Shown here: positions 8,684 through 16,896 of the stretch, piece by piece
Layout of the letters: every line of letters begins with the position of its first letter
Position numbering within the stretch: position 1 is the first letter of the stretch
Origin: Pelagibacteraceae bacterium TMED65
Lineage (GTDB): Bacteria; Pseudomonadota; Alphaproteobacteria; TMED127
Direction: 5' to 3'
Assembly (NCBI GenBank): GCA_002167215.1
Contig: NHDS01000006.1
Coordinates: 1 to 42,212 of the forward strand
Length of the DNA stretch: 42,212 nt
Program-made: the position numbers and the translations under genes
The notes under the pieces: model-generated
Seen by the model: the letters and a program-made list of their open reading frames with translations, nothing else
What the model was told of the DNA's origin: nothing
Databases searched by the model: none

Positions 8684-9572
8684 CGTGATTTTACCATTTT
8701 GTTCATTAATCCAATGATTAAATACAACAACCTAATTTTTTTAAAAGACAATCTATTCAAACAAACAAAGAGAAATCAATTACAAAGAATAATTGTAAAA
8801 ACCGCAATAAATTCTCACCGCGCAACTCACATTAAAATACAAAATCTCTATAGAGAGATCAATTATTAATCAATCTTTAGAGCCAACTTCTGCAACCCAT
8901 GCAAAACATACATCATGCGTCTGGTATCAATTCAATTCTTCAAAATTATTATCAATAGGGGCCACCAGGCTATTTAATCTAAATGCCAGACTTACTAATA
9001 CTTTTCCATGGTTTTTAACAGTCCCCGCTCAGCAACAGCAAAACAATATGCATTCCAAAGTTAACCACAATGGCAACCCTAGTTACACACAGGTGCCATA
9101 AAATTTGGCTTGAATATTGAATGATCAAATAATGCAGATTTTTAAACTAAAGGAGCCATATTGAGTTCATTGAAAATAACATCATCCCATAAATGATGTG
9201 CAAAATCAGACTTTTTGAGGTTTAAAATGACACTGAACATCTTGATTTCGACGATGTGTCAAAGCAGGTATTTAGAGACATCATCTCGGCTACATTTAAC
9301 CCATATGGGAAGAGCAATTAAAAATTCAGCTAATTTTTTTTCGAACGGAAACAGCATTTTCGCTCAATATCGACTTTTGCCAACCTGACATTGCGTAAGG
9401 CCACTCGCCCATCATCCGAGAGAACAACCCCTTTATCATATGGGCCTCTGTGGTTTTGTAGTTTGAGTATCGACTCAAGCCTGCGATGTCCATTTTTAAC
9501 GTGTACCCGTCCATCGAATATATTTTACAAACCCTATGCAAATTTTGAAAAAATCATCTTTTTTCTATTTTT
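8684..9572. other. 890-bp A+T-rich stretch without an intact gene
   Basis: No frame longer than about 70 codons is convincing on either strand. The part next to 9573 holds a decayed minus-strand frame (listed separately). The part from about 8700 to 9140 is very A+T-rich, full of stops in all frames, and shows no repeat, tRNA or clear rho-independent terminator. The segment just right of 8683 probably contains the promoter for the deacetylase gene on the minus strand, since this is the largest break in the cluster. I see only A/T-rich hexamers there and no good pair of boxes. The gap separates the GT-like gene 9573-11405 from the last group of genes. Confidence 0.6.
9259..9524 (-). pseudogene. 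Decayed coding fragment, family unknown
   Basis: On the minus strand an open frame from 9524 to the TAG at 9330-9332 reads like protein (DGRVHVKNGHRRLESILKL, then GPYDKGVVLSDDGRVALRN), yet it has no start codon and is preceded by stops in the same frame. Adding one base in the run of eight adenines at about 9334-9341 joins it to a second protein-like frame (AEFLIALPIWVKCSRDDV) ending at the TGA at 9259-9261. Beyond that stop the same frame stays open to about 9142. This looks like the remnant of a gene damaged by frameshifts and stops. I do not recognise the family. The competing 71-codon frame with an ATG at 9326-9541 has less protein-like composition. Chance cannot be excluded. Confidence 0.3.
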
Positions 9573-11405
9573 TTAACGCCGACAGGAATTGACGAACCCT
9601 TGGATTTCATCAGCAATCAACCCACCAACTTTCCTTGTTTTTTCTGAGATATATTTATTACAAAAAGCGCTTCTGTTGGTTTTTCTGGCATCCCATAATT
9701 CTCTAATTTCGGCGATGTCTTTCTCTAAAAAATATCTTAATTCCTCGTGAAAATCAGTCGCATCTCCATCAAAATAGAACAAAGCATTGCTAAATTCTTC
9801 CGCTAATGGTGGATTGATAGGGAGGTGCGCTTTCCAATTGATAAATATCAGTGGTTTGTTCGAAGCAAAAGCCCAGCCAAGAGTGCTTGTTGCACCTGAC
9901 GTAATTAACATTTGATAGTCTTGGATAATAAATCTAGCATCTACGCTTGAACTAACAACTGTAATATTTTCAGAGTTACTTGCATATGTTGTTGCCAAGG
10001 ACGGTTCGGTGAATCGCCTATATTCTTCAGGGTAAGGTTTGAAATCTAATTTCACTTTAGTCCGTGAAAGAGCTTCCTTAACTAATTTTGCCTCAATGTT
10101 ATCGCTAACCCAATCTCCAGCACCTGAAACTAACGGCGCAGAACTGTTGCCATTCAAAAGAAAAGTTGAAATATAAAGAGCCTTTGCATTCGTCTGTGAC
10201 TTTCGCGCGCGCCTATTCGTCCGAAACACCCGTTTCGGTAGCCCTGCAGCAAAGCGTTTTCCTCGAGAATATGACTGCTTTTCAAGATGAGTGGCTGCTA
10301 GTTTCGTGTGAGTGACAGTTAGGTCAGATAATGCATCATCATATCCAGCTGATTTAATCGACACTGCATCATTTATTTCATGCGTAATACCATGATGACA
10401 TGCTATCAAAGGAATCCCAAGCCTTGAAGCAACAGAGCTTAGAGCTCTCCCTTCAATTGACGCCAAGGCGCCCGAAATGATGTAGTCAGAAGACCTCAGT
10501 TCTGTCAAATTTAGAAAAAAATTTTCATATCTGTGCTTATTTTTGACAGCGTCCGCGATACGGTTTGTTATTTGTTTGGCACAGTTATCTACAAGTGACG
10601 GAGGCACCCACTTGCAAAGAAAAGGCTTTATCTCACCCGAACATATCGTCATCATTTTTGTTAACGAGGTGTGAGACTCTCCTCCAATTTCCGTTGGAGA
10701 TGGGCATGCTACAAGCACTTCACCTCGCATGAATAAATTAACGGTAACTTCTTGTACTAATTCGTTTGGATTATAAATTAAACCACGTTTTTTGAAGAGA
10801 TTTACATTTTTCAGAACAAAACTCGTTGCGTTAAAAAGCCTAAATAGTACCCCTTCAACACCTGCTACCCCAAGCCTACGCCAAAAGCTAACTCCATCGA
10901 CCGTAAGACCTGAAAAATGCGGCAGAATCAAAGGTGCTTTTACAGTTTTGGTATTATCCATACCGTCAAAAATCTTTGGCCACAAAGAAACAAGGTTCCT
11001 ATCTCTCGGACCTAATTTTTCAAAATCAATGATTATCTTGGTTCGTTTAACGTCTTTTTCATCAAGACATCCCGCTTTATAAACTAAGTTCATGGCCCCA
11101 ACAAAACTGGAACTGACTAATAATGCATCAGATTTACATACATAATCTGAGCGGAGTAATTGCCTGCTGATAGATAATGATGTTGAATGGACGCAATCGC
11201 GAAAACTAGTCAAACGTTCTGGAGTCCAAATTTTTTCTAAATTCTGGCCATTAAAGGCACGTGAACTCAAAATAGATGAAGCGGAGGTGTATATTTTCGT
11301 AGACTTTGGTAAGCTGTTCTGAAACGCCCATTCAAGCGCTGCTTTGCTATCGCAAAACACTATCGTATCTCCGTCAACTATATTGAACTGACCCGCCACT
11401 ATCAT
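9573..11405 (-). CDS. Large putative GT-B glycosyltransferase-like protein, function unknown
   Basis: The protein has 610 residues with no signal peptide or membrane helices that I can see. The C-terminal third has the look of a GT-B donor domain of capsule or sialyltransferase-like proteins: KALYISTFLLNGNS, then KLDFKPYPEEYRRF, then QDYQMLITSGATSTLGWAF and KPLIFINW. The last segment resembles the 'TSGATSTLGWA' nucleotide-sugar-binding turn seen in polysialyltransferase- and KpsS-like proteins. The middle part (LIACHHGITHEI) resembles the acceptor side. It sits beside the PseBCG/NeuB/SpsF genes, so it is a reasonable candidate for transferring that CMP-activated nonulosonic acid. This is inference from location and fold hints only. 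The start ATG at 11405 overlaps the stop of the disrupted gene upstream in an ATGA arrangement. Confidence 0.75.
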   Translation of the reverse strand: MIVAGQFNIVDGDTIVFCDSKAALEWAFQNSLPKSTKIYTSASSILSSRAFNGQNLEKIWTPERLTSFRDCVHSTSLSISRQLLRSDYVCKSDALLVSSSFVGAMNLVYKAGCLDEKDVKRTKIIIDFEKLGPRDRNLVSLWPKIFDGMDNTKTVKAPLILPHFSGLTVDGVSFWRRLGVAGVEGVLFRLFNATSFVLKNVNLFKKRGLIYNPNELVQEVTVNLFMRGEVLVACPSPTEIGGESHTSLTKMMTICSGEIKPFLCKWVPPSLVDNCAKQITNRIADAVKNKHRYENFFLNLTELRSSDYIISGALASIEGRALSSVASRLGIPLIACHHGITHEINDAVSIKSAGYDDALSDLTVTHTKLAATHLEKQSYSRGKRFAAGLPKRVFRTNRRARKSQTNAKALYISTFLLNGNSSAPLVSGAGDWVSDNIEAKLVKEALSRTKVKLDFKPYPEEYRRFTEPSLATTYASNSENITVVSSSVDARFIIQDYQMLITSGATSTLGWAFASNKPLIFINWKAHLPINPPLAEEFSNALFYFDGDATDFHEELRYFLEKDIAEIRELWDARKTNRSAFCNKYISEKTRKVGGLIADEIQGFVNSCRR

Positions 11406-11667
11406 TCTCCACTTGCAACAAAACCAAAAATATTCTGAGCCAATTTAAGTACAGAAAATCCAAGAGGTGACGACAGTTCCTGATCCAACCGCCTACGTTA
11501 GACATATCTGGCACATGAACGTCTATGTGTGTTTCCCAGCCTCGCATCGCTTTTTCAACCACTTCAAATCTCTTGGCTAATAAACCATGTTTAAAGCGTG
11601 CAGAAATATAGCTTTGATATTTCGAAGGTTTTAATATGCCAAAGCCATCCGAACAAGCTGCAACCAA
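11402..11667 (-). pseudogene. Small coding region with an apparent frameshift, family unknown
   Basis: Between the GNAT and the GT-like gene a minus-strand frame from about 11667 (TTG) reads SKYQSYISARFKHGLLAKRF, then RGWETHIDVHVPDMSNVGG. After about 11488-11497 the protein-like text moves to the next frame: LDQELSSPLGFSVLKLAQN, then IFGFVASGE, ending at a TGA at 11402-11404 that overlaps the following ATG as ATGA, the usual coupling in this cluster. Staying in the first frame gives an unlikely tail to 11374. I therefore read it as one gene of about 88 codons broken by a frameshift (a real mutation or a sequencing error). The start is uncertain and the first dozen residues overlap the GNAT. 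I do not recognise the family. Confidence 0.35.
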
Positions 11668-12101
11668 TAAGCAGACTTGCCAGTAGCTTTATGAAACCCA
11701 TTTTTCACAAACAGCTTCTCTGACATTTCATTTTCAGGATGCACAATGGCGCAAAATTTTTGACTTCCAAACAGTTTCGTATATCGATTAATCGACCCAT
11801 TCAGCGCAAAGCTCGCAAGTCCTGTTCCCCGCGCACCTGCGACAACATAAATGTCCACGTAAACTAACTCATCTTTTTTTTCCAATCGCACCTGGCCCGA
11901 CGGCACATCATCATCCAAAATAATCCAGATTTGCGTGAGTGGGTCGGCAAGACGAGACCGAAACCACTCTGCATGTTCTTCTCTTGAAATTATGCGTTTA
12001 GTATCTTTTTTCCACTTCAGACTATCATCAAAATTGACCCACTCATGCATTACAGCGATGTCGTCCAAGGTTGCCAGCCTGATATCCCGTTTGACCATCA
12101 T
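11631..12101 (-). CDS. GNAT-family N-acetyltransferase, possible PseH-type
   Basis: This short GNAT protein of about 156 residues begins VKRDIRLATLDDIAVMHEW. It has a middle segment WIILDDDVPSGQVRLEKKDELVYVDI and the acetyl-CoA loop region GARGTGLASFALN, with HPENEMSEKLFVKNGFH near the end. In Pse pathways PseH acetylates the 4-amine of UDP-4-amino-4,6-dideoxy-AltNAc before PseG removes UDP. PseB, PseC and PseG are encoded in the same block, and no other acetyltransferase is near them, so this is the best PseH candidate. Sequence alone does not exclude another amino-sugar substrate. The start ATG at 12101 overlaps the stop of the fusion gene (TGATG). Confidence 0.75.
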   Translation of the reverse strand: MMVKRDIRLATLDDIAVMHEWVNFDDSLKWKKDTKRIISREEHAEWFRSRLADPLTQIWIILDDDVPSGQVRLEKKDELVYVDIYVVAGARGTGLASFALNGSINRYTKLFGSQKFCAIVHPENEMSEKLFVKNGFHKATGKSAYWLQLVRMALAY

Positions 12102-14161
12102 CAAGCTTTCATATGTCCACGCACCTCAAAATCAGACATTACTATTTCGCCTTTTAGGAATTTTGACGGATCAGGCGCGTGAATTGCAATTGACAATGCT
12201 TCAAAAGCTCTTTTTGCTCGTTCGAGGGTCATATTGAAAATTTTTGGATCATCATGCGCGAGACAAAAATTTAAACCGGATGCGATCAACAAATTTTGAG
12301 CGACAAACTCTTGTCGCATTAGGGCTAGAACCTTGTTTTGCTCAATCGGCAAATTTTTGAACGCAACCCTTGGCCACCACGCTTCGCCAGTGTAACAAAT
12401 TATTTTACCAAGACCAAAGTCTGAAATAGCCGTATTTAGAGAGGTCATAAGCCGGTCACCAAGCGTGTGAATGCGCCTGACACCGTCGGTTGTTTCAAGT
12501 TTTGTTATAGTCGCAATAGCTGCAGCGATTGATGCGAGTTCCCCGCCAAATGTAGCTGAGAAAAATATATTTTCCATTTTTGACATAATTTCTCGTTTTC
12601 CAACAAGAGCAGATAACGGGTATCCATTGGCCATGGCTTTGCCAAATGCAGCCAGGTCAGGGGTCACATTGTAGTAGGCTTGCGCCCCGCCCATATCAAT
12701 ACGAAAACCTGAAATAACCTCATCAAACACCAGAACAACACCGTACAGATCGCACAAACGGCGCACCTCTTCCAAAAAACCTGGCTGAGGGATGGCCTTT
12801 CCTGTGGGTTCAATAACCAATGCTGCTATGTCGTTTTGGTGCGCTTTGAGCAAATCCGCCAATGCGCTTGCATCATTAAAAGGAAATGTCAGACTCAAAT
12901 CACGAACGTATGCTGGTACCCCGAGATGTTTTTCGGTTGTCCCGATGAACCAGTCGTGCCAACCATGATAGCCACAGGCAATGATCTTATCGCGCCCCGT
13001 GTGGGCCCGCGCAAGCCTTACCGCCGCAGTTGTCGCGTCAGAACCATTTTTTCCAAAGCGTACCATCTCTGCACAGGGGATAAGTGAAACAAGTTTTTCT
13101 GCCAATTCCACTTCAATCTCGCCGCTCAATGACAGGCTAGTGCCGCTCGACAATTGCCTCACCACGGCGGCATCAACAAACGGATCGGCATGTCCCAGCA
13201 CAACCGGTAGCAGCCCCATCATGTAATCAATATACTCGTTACCATCTATATCAGTTATGATTGCACCTGAGCCTGATTTCGCATAGATCGGCGCTTGCCC
13301 CAGGACCCAGCCAAGGTAGCTTTTTGAAAATGTCTGGCTGCCAACCGGAATTGAATGAAGCGCCCGTGACAGATGTTGTACCGAACGTTTGAAACCTGTA
13401 TTTGATCCGACTTTTGCATCAGAAACAAAATTGATCTGTCGTCCAGTTATACCGCGGTTCCACATCAGCAAATCACTGTTTTGCGTGAGCAGTGAAACTA
13501 TGCCTAACCAACCCAAATGCTCAATGTTATGTTCGGCTAGAGCGCAAAAAAACTCATAGTCAGAGGCTGTGTCTAACGTCCAGCGCAAATGCGCAAAGTT
13601 TGCCGCTGATTTAAAATGCCCTACCCTGAAATTGCCCGTTTCAACCGTCATGCCAGAACCTGTTCGCATGAAAGGTGTGACATGTTCACGTGACCAGGGG
13701 TCAGTGCATTCACGAGCCGTTTTTGCAAGAGTCTCAGCAGAAAAAATCTCGATATCAAGGCCGTCTGGAAAACTGCGATCAATCACATTACTAAAGTAAT
13801 CATAGTCGCCAGCAAAAAATTCAGTGAGCGCCGCATCAATGAGTTGCCCGTCCATTAGTGGGCAATCTGCCGTCAACCTGACAATGACATCTGCTGAGCT
13901 CTCGACAGCGGCAGCATAAAACCGTCCGAGAACGTCATGTTCACTACCTCGAAAAAAGTCGATACCCATTTCAGTCAATGCGTCACACAAAATGTCATCA
14001 AGTGAGTTTTCAGTGGTAGCAACAATAATTTTATCTAGTTTTTGGGCTTTCTTTACCCCTTCAATCATGCAGCCAATCGCTGTACTGTTTGCCAGTGGCA
14101 GCAACACCTTCCCCGGAAGACGACTTGATCCTAACCGAGCTTGTATAATCGCAACTATCAT
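12101..14161 (-). CDS. Fusion: SpsF-type CMP-sugar cytidylyltransferase + class-III (GSA-type) PLP aminotransferase
   Basis: This is a 686-residue two-domain protein. Residues 1-235 are an SpsF/NeuA-like nucleotidyltransferase: ARLGSSRLPGKVL at 8-20, LTADCPLMDG at 96-105, and DGLDIEIF. It would load a nonulosonic acid with CMP, standing in for PseF. Residues about 255-665 are a class-III, fold-I aminotransferase like glutamate-1-semialdehyde aminomutase: GKNGSDATTAAVRLARAHTG, CGYHGWHDW, VFDEVISGFR (D480, E481), GKAMANGYPLSALVG with the PLP lysine at K508, and TFGGELASIAAA. The amine acceptor is unknown; a sugar aldehyde or a side-chain precursor is possible. No stop or frameshift separates the domains. 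The gene starts 1 nt after the ATP-grasp stop. Which reactions the two domains couple is not established here. Confidence 0.88.
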   Translation of the reverse strand: MIVAIIQARLGSSRLPGKVLLPLANSTAIGCMIEGVKKAQKLDKIIVATTENSLDDILCDALTEMGIDFFRGSEHDVLGRFYAAAVESSADVIVRLTADCPLMDGQLIDAALTEFFAGDYDYFSNVIDRSFPDGLDIEIFSAETLAKTARECTDPWSREHVTPFMRTGSGMTVETGNFRVGHFKSAANFAHLRWTLDTASDYEFFCALAEHNIEHLGWLGIVSLLTQNSDLLMWNRGITGRQINFVSDAKVGSNTGFKRSVQHLSRALHSIPVGSQTFSKSYLGWVLGQAPIYAKSGSGAIITDIDGNEYIDYMMGLLPVVLGHADPFVDAAVVRQLSSGTSLSLSGEIEVELAEKLVSLIPCAEMVRFGKNGSDATTAAVRLARAHTGRDKIIACGYHGWHDWFIGTTEKHLGVPAYVRDLSLTFPFNDASALADLLKAHQNDIAALVIEPTGKAIPQPGFLEEVRRLCDLYGVVLVFDEVISGFRIDMGGAQAYYNVTPDLAAFGKAMANGYPLSALVGKREIMSKMENIFFSATFGGELASIAAAIATITKLETTDGVRRIHTLGDRLMTSLNTAISDFGLGKIICYTGEAWWPRVAFKNLPIEQNKVLALMRQEFVAQNLLIASGLNFCLAHDDPKIFNMTLERAKRAFEALSIAIHAPDPSKFLKGEIVMSDFEVRGHMKA

Positions 14162-14162
14162 A

Positions 14163-15206
14163 TTAGGGGTAAGATCTTGTTCGAAGGCTTTTTACTGGAT
14201 ATACGACTGTATTTTCGGGACAGCTTTTAGACAAGACATTTTCGCCATCCAATAACATTAACATATCATCAAAGAGGTTTATGCCAGAAGCGATCGCAAC
14301 TGCTAAACTTCCACTAGCTCGAGGATTTACTTCTAATATGATAGGGCTACCGTCAGTCGCAAACATATAATCGATATCAAAGATCCAACTCAATTTCATA
14401 TTTTCGACGATTTTTTCTGCAACATTTATGATCAAATCATGACGCTCGATTAAATGACCATTATTTGGGCTGGCTGACTCCAGGCGTCTTCTTGAGAGAG
14501 CGTGAACAATCTGTCCGTTCCACGCTAGCACATCTAAATCACACACCGGCTCAATTAATCTATCCATAACAATATATTCATCCAATGGATTTAAAGTCGG
14601 CAATATATTATTCATAAAAAAGACAGGATTTGCGTGGATTTCTCTTGTGTTGTTGTAAAATAGCTGATCCTTAACTTGCTCATCAAGCACAAAAATACCA
14701 CGGCTACCTCTAGCGTTAGGCAATTTCACAACGACGCTCTCAGATTTTTTCATGTAATTTTTAACAAGTTCAGAGATCTCTGCCAGAGTACTGGTCCGCG
14801 CCCAATTTGGCGTTCTTATGCCAAGCTCCTGAAGCTTTTCATAGGTTGTCGCCTTGTTGCTAATTGTAAGCAATGTGTCGTAATCATTACATGCTACAGT
14901 CACATTGTTTCGCTTGAATTTATCTTTATGACGCGAGAGGCTTAACGCTTCTACATCGGACCAAGGAAAAACCAACTCGATAGAATGCTGTTTTACCAAT
15001 TCAAGAATGCGGTCTGAATAATCAGGATCACTGCCATGTGGTACTGTTTGAAATACGTCACAAACATGCCGTGCTTGAACGTCATTCGACATATCCACCC
15101 CAACAACAAAATAGTCAAATCTTGAGGAACTCTTCAACAATTCAATAAATTGAAAACTTAGCCCTCCACCAATACAGGTGATTAGAACTGACTTATTTTT
15201 ACGCAT
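14163..15206 (-). CDS. ATP-grasp ligase (carbamoyl-phosphate-synthase-like)
   Basis: The protein has 347 residues from the ATG at 15206; a longer frame to 15251 overlaps the synthase gene and is unlikely. It starts SVLITCIGGGLSFQFIELL, an N-terminal Rossmann-like preATP-grasp domain. The ATP-grasp core follows, with KATTYEKLQELGIRTPNW and VVVKLPNARGSRGIFVLDE (nucleotide-binding lysine and glycine-rich loop). The Mg-binding end reads DIDYMFATDGSPIILEVNPRASG, with E and N typical of the family. Such enzymes join a carboxylate to an amine or thiol using ATP. Next to a NulO synthase and an aminotransferase fusion, it may attach an amino acid or hydroxy acid to an amino group of the sugar. The substrate is inferred, not shown. 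The start overlaps the synthase stop by 8 nt. Confidence 0.82.
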   Translation of the reverse strand: MRKNKSVLITCIGGGLSFQFIELLKSSSRFDYFVVGVDMSNDVQARHVCDVFQTVPHGSDPDYSDRILELVKQHSIELVFPWSDVEALSLSRHKDKFKRNNVTVACNDYDTLLTISNKATTYEKLQELGIRTPNWARTSTLAEISELVKNYMKKSESVVVKLPNARGSRGIFVLDEQVKDQLFYNNTREIHANPVFFMNNILPTLNPLDEYIVMDRLIEPVCDLDVLAWNGQIVHALSRRRLESASPNNGHLIERHDLIINVAEKIVENMKLSWIFDIDYMFATDGSPIILEVNPRASGSLAVAIASGINLFDDMLMLLDGENVLSKSCPENTVVYPVKSLRTRSYP

Positions 15207-16203
15207 TAGACAAATCCTCTGGGGCAACAGGGCAAAAAGCTGACAAGTCACGCGAAAACTTATTATTGAGTATCTGATTGAAATGTTTTGCGGGAACCAA
15301 ACCTACAGGATTTTCAAACCTCAAAAACCCGACATTTTCCAGCGACACGCACTCACCTTTTTTGACGGCTTTGATGGTTGCTAAATAGCGCCCCATCTTC
15401 ACTCCGGTTTTTTGAATTTCAGGGCTTCGGACGAATTCGGGTGAACCGAGAAGTTGCTCAGCATTACGGACACCTAACACCATCTCTTTGAACTCAGAGG
15501 GATTAAGAGATACCTTGTGATCAAAACCTGAGCGGTGTTTGTTTAGCGTAATATGACACTCTATTATTTCGGCGCCTGCCAGCACTGCTCTACTCGCTAT
15601 ATTTGGCATTCCACTATGATCTGAGTAACCAGTCACACAAGAGAATTTTTGTTTCAATAAATTTATTTGCGAAAGATTAAGCTCGTGAAGCTTTGGAGGA
15701 TAAAGAGAGACACAATGCAGTAAAGCAACAAAATCTTTTTTTTGTTTTATTATCGGGTCCAGCGCTTCTCTGGTGGCCTTTAGGTCTGTCATTCCAGTTG
15801 AGAAAATCACTGGCTTTCCCAATTTGACTATTTCGTCAATCAACGGCGCACATGTAAGAAGCCCACTCGAAACTTTATAACATCGAGGATTAATTTTCTG
15901 AATCTCTTGTAAAGTCGCGATATCTCCAACAGTAGTAAAGGGCTCAACCCCTAATTGTCGAGCGTACTCAAAAGCTTGACTAGTTTGACTTAATGTTAAT
16001 TTGGCCTCCGAAAAAACTCTATAACTTTCAGTTTCAGAGGAGTAATTCAAGTCTGGATCAATTGTTTGTAATTTTACAGCATTTGCACCTGCTTTAGCGG
16101 CCACTTTAATCAGTTTTTTGCAGGTTTCAATGCAGCCCTCATGATTGATCCCGATTTCTGCTATTATCCATACGTTATTTCCAACAAGTTCACGCAAGCG
16201 CAT
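15199..16203 (-). CDS. neuB: NeuB-family nonulosonic acid synthase (SpsE/NeuB-like)
   Basis: This 334-residue enzyme has the NeuB TIM barrel (residues 1-270) and a C-terminal SAF/antifreeze-like domain (about 275-334, GRYLATIKAVKKGECV). It condenses phosphoenolpyruvate with a 6-carbon amino sugar to make a 9-carbon acid. Motifs seen are WIIAEIGINHEG, AVKLQT, LLHCVSLYPP, TGYSDHSG and FDHKVSLNPSEF. The surrounding genes are PseB/PseC/PseG, but the barrel start 'AEIGxNH' and the 'DHKxSL' signature are of the NeuB/LegI kind; characterised PseI has 'AELSANH' and a 'DSxFSL' segment, as I recall. EKHF of most family members is ECHI here. The start ATG shares bases with the methyltransferase stop (TAATG). 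Its true substrate is therefore open. Confidence 0.88.
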   Translation of the reverse strand: MRLRELVGNNVWIIAEIGINHEGCIETCKKLIKVAAKAGANAVKLQTIDPDLNYSSETESYRVFSEAKLTLSQTSQAFEYARQLGVEPFTTVGDIATLQEIQKINPRCYKVSSGLLTCAPLIDEIVKLGKPVIFSTGMTDLKATREALDPIIKQKKDFVALLHCVSLYPPKLHELNLSQINLLKQKFSCVTGYSDHSGMPNIASRAVLAGAEIIECHITLNKHRSGFDHKVSLNPSEFKEMVLGVRNAEQLLGSPEFVRSPEIQKTGVKMGRYLATIKAVKKGECVSLENVGFLRFENPVGLVPAKHFNQILNNKFSRDLSAFCPVAPEDLSNA

Positions 16204-16892
16204 TACTTCACCAATTTTGATGCAAGAACAATATATTCTTGCTCTTTATATCCCAGCAAATCATGAGTTGTTTCGCCGATTTCATCAATTTTGAAGAATT
16301 CACTCGTAATCATTTCAAATGTATTACGAACAGGGCAATAGACTTGTATTGGAGGTTTATTTCGACTTCGCCCCATGTAAGAGTATGTGTCTTCAGATAT
16401 AAGGTCCGAGTAAACAGCAAATTCACTTTTTGGCCCGTTTATATCCAGAAAAACTCGCCCATCTTCACTCAAAACCCTGTCGAATTCAGCTAAAACATTT
16501 CTCACTCTAGTTTTTTCTGAGAGCAACGACAAAACTGAAGCACAAACTATTAAGTCAAATGCCCCATCATGGAAAGGCAGGCTGTCACTGCACGGATCAA
16601 TCAGAGAGCCCACGAAATTTGATGGTTTTATCGATGTTGACAATTTCTGACTAGTTTTTGAGAGAGCAACGTCACATGTATCAGCGTAAACTAACTCGCT
16701 ACTGTACTTACTTAAGGCAAGTGAATTCGCACCGTAGCCACATCCGTAATCTAAAATTCTCAGCTTCTGGCCTTTGGATAAAAATGCTAAAGAGCGCACC
16801 AACATTAGGTTTGGATACAACTTATCAGAGCTATCTTTTCTATGAGAGGCTCTGTAACTTTGCACTACGTTTAGGTCAGCAAGATTTGGCAT
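16203..16892 (-). CDS. Class I SAM-dependent methyltransferase
   Basis: The protein has 229 residues. Motif I is LRILDYGCGYGANSLAL, followed by an acidic strand end (VYADTCD) and FDLIVCASVLSLLSEK, then GRVFLDINGPKSEF. This is a standard Rossmann-fold methyltransferase. It lies between a 2-hydroxyacid dehydrogenase and a NulO synthase, with stop-start overlap on one side and a 4-nt gap on the other. It probably methylates a hydroxyl on the sugar or on its acyl side chain (for example O-methyl-glyceroyl type groups known on pseudaminic acids in Campylobacter). That target is inference. Nothing is unusual in length or composition. Confidence 0.8.
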   Translation of the reverse strand: MPNLADLNVVQSYRASHRKDSSDKLYPNLMLVRSLAFLSKGQKLRILDYGCGYGANSLALSKYSSELVYADTCDVALSKTSQKLSTSIKPSNFVGSLIDPCSDSLPFHDGAFDLIVCASVLSLLSEKTRVRNVLAEFDRVLSEDGRVFLDINGPKSEFAVYSDLISEDTYSYMGRSRNKPPIQVYCPVRNTFEMITSEFFKIDEIGETTHDLLGYKEQEYIVLASKLVK

Positions 16893-16896
16893 CGTG

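Noticed and set aside
9326..9541. 71-codon minus-strand frame with an ATG in the large gap
   Set aside because: A different frame over the same bases reads more like protein; this one has many Met/Ser and no family resemblance.
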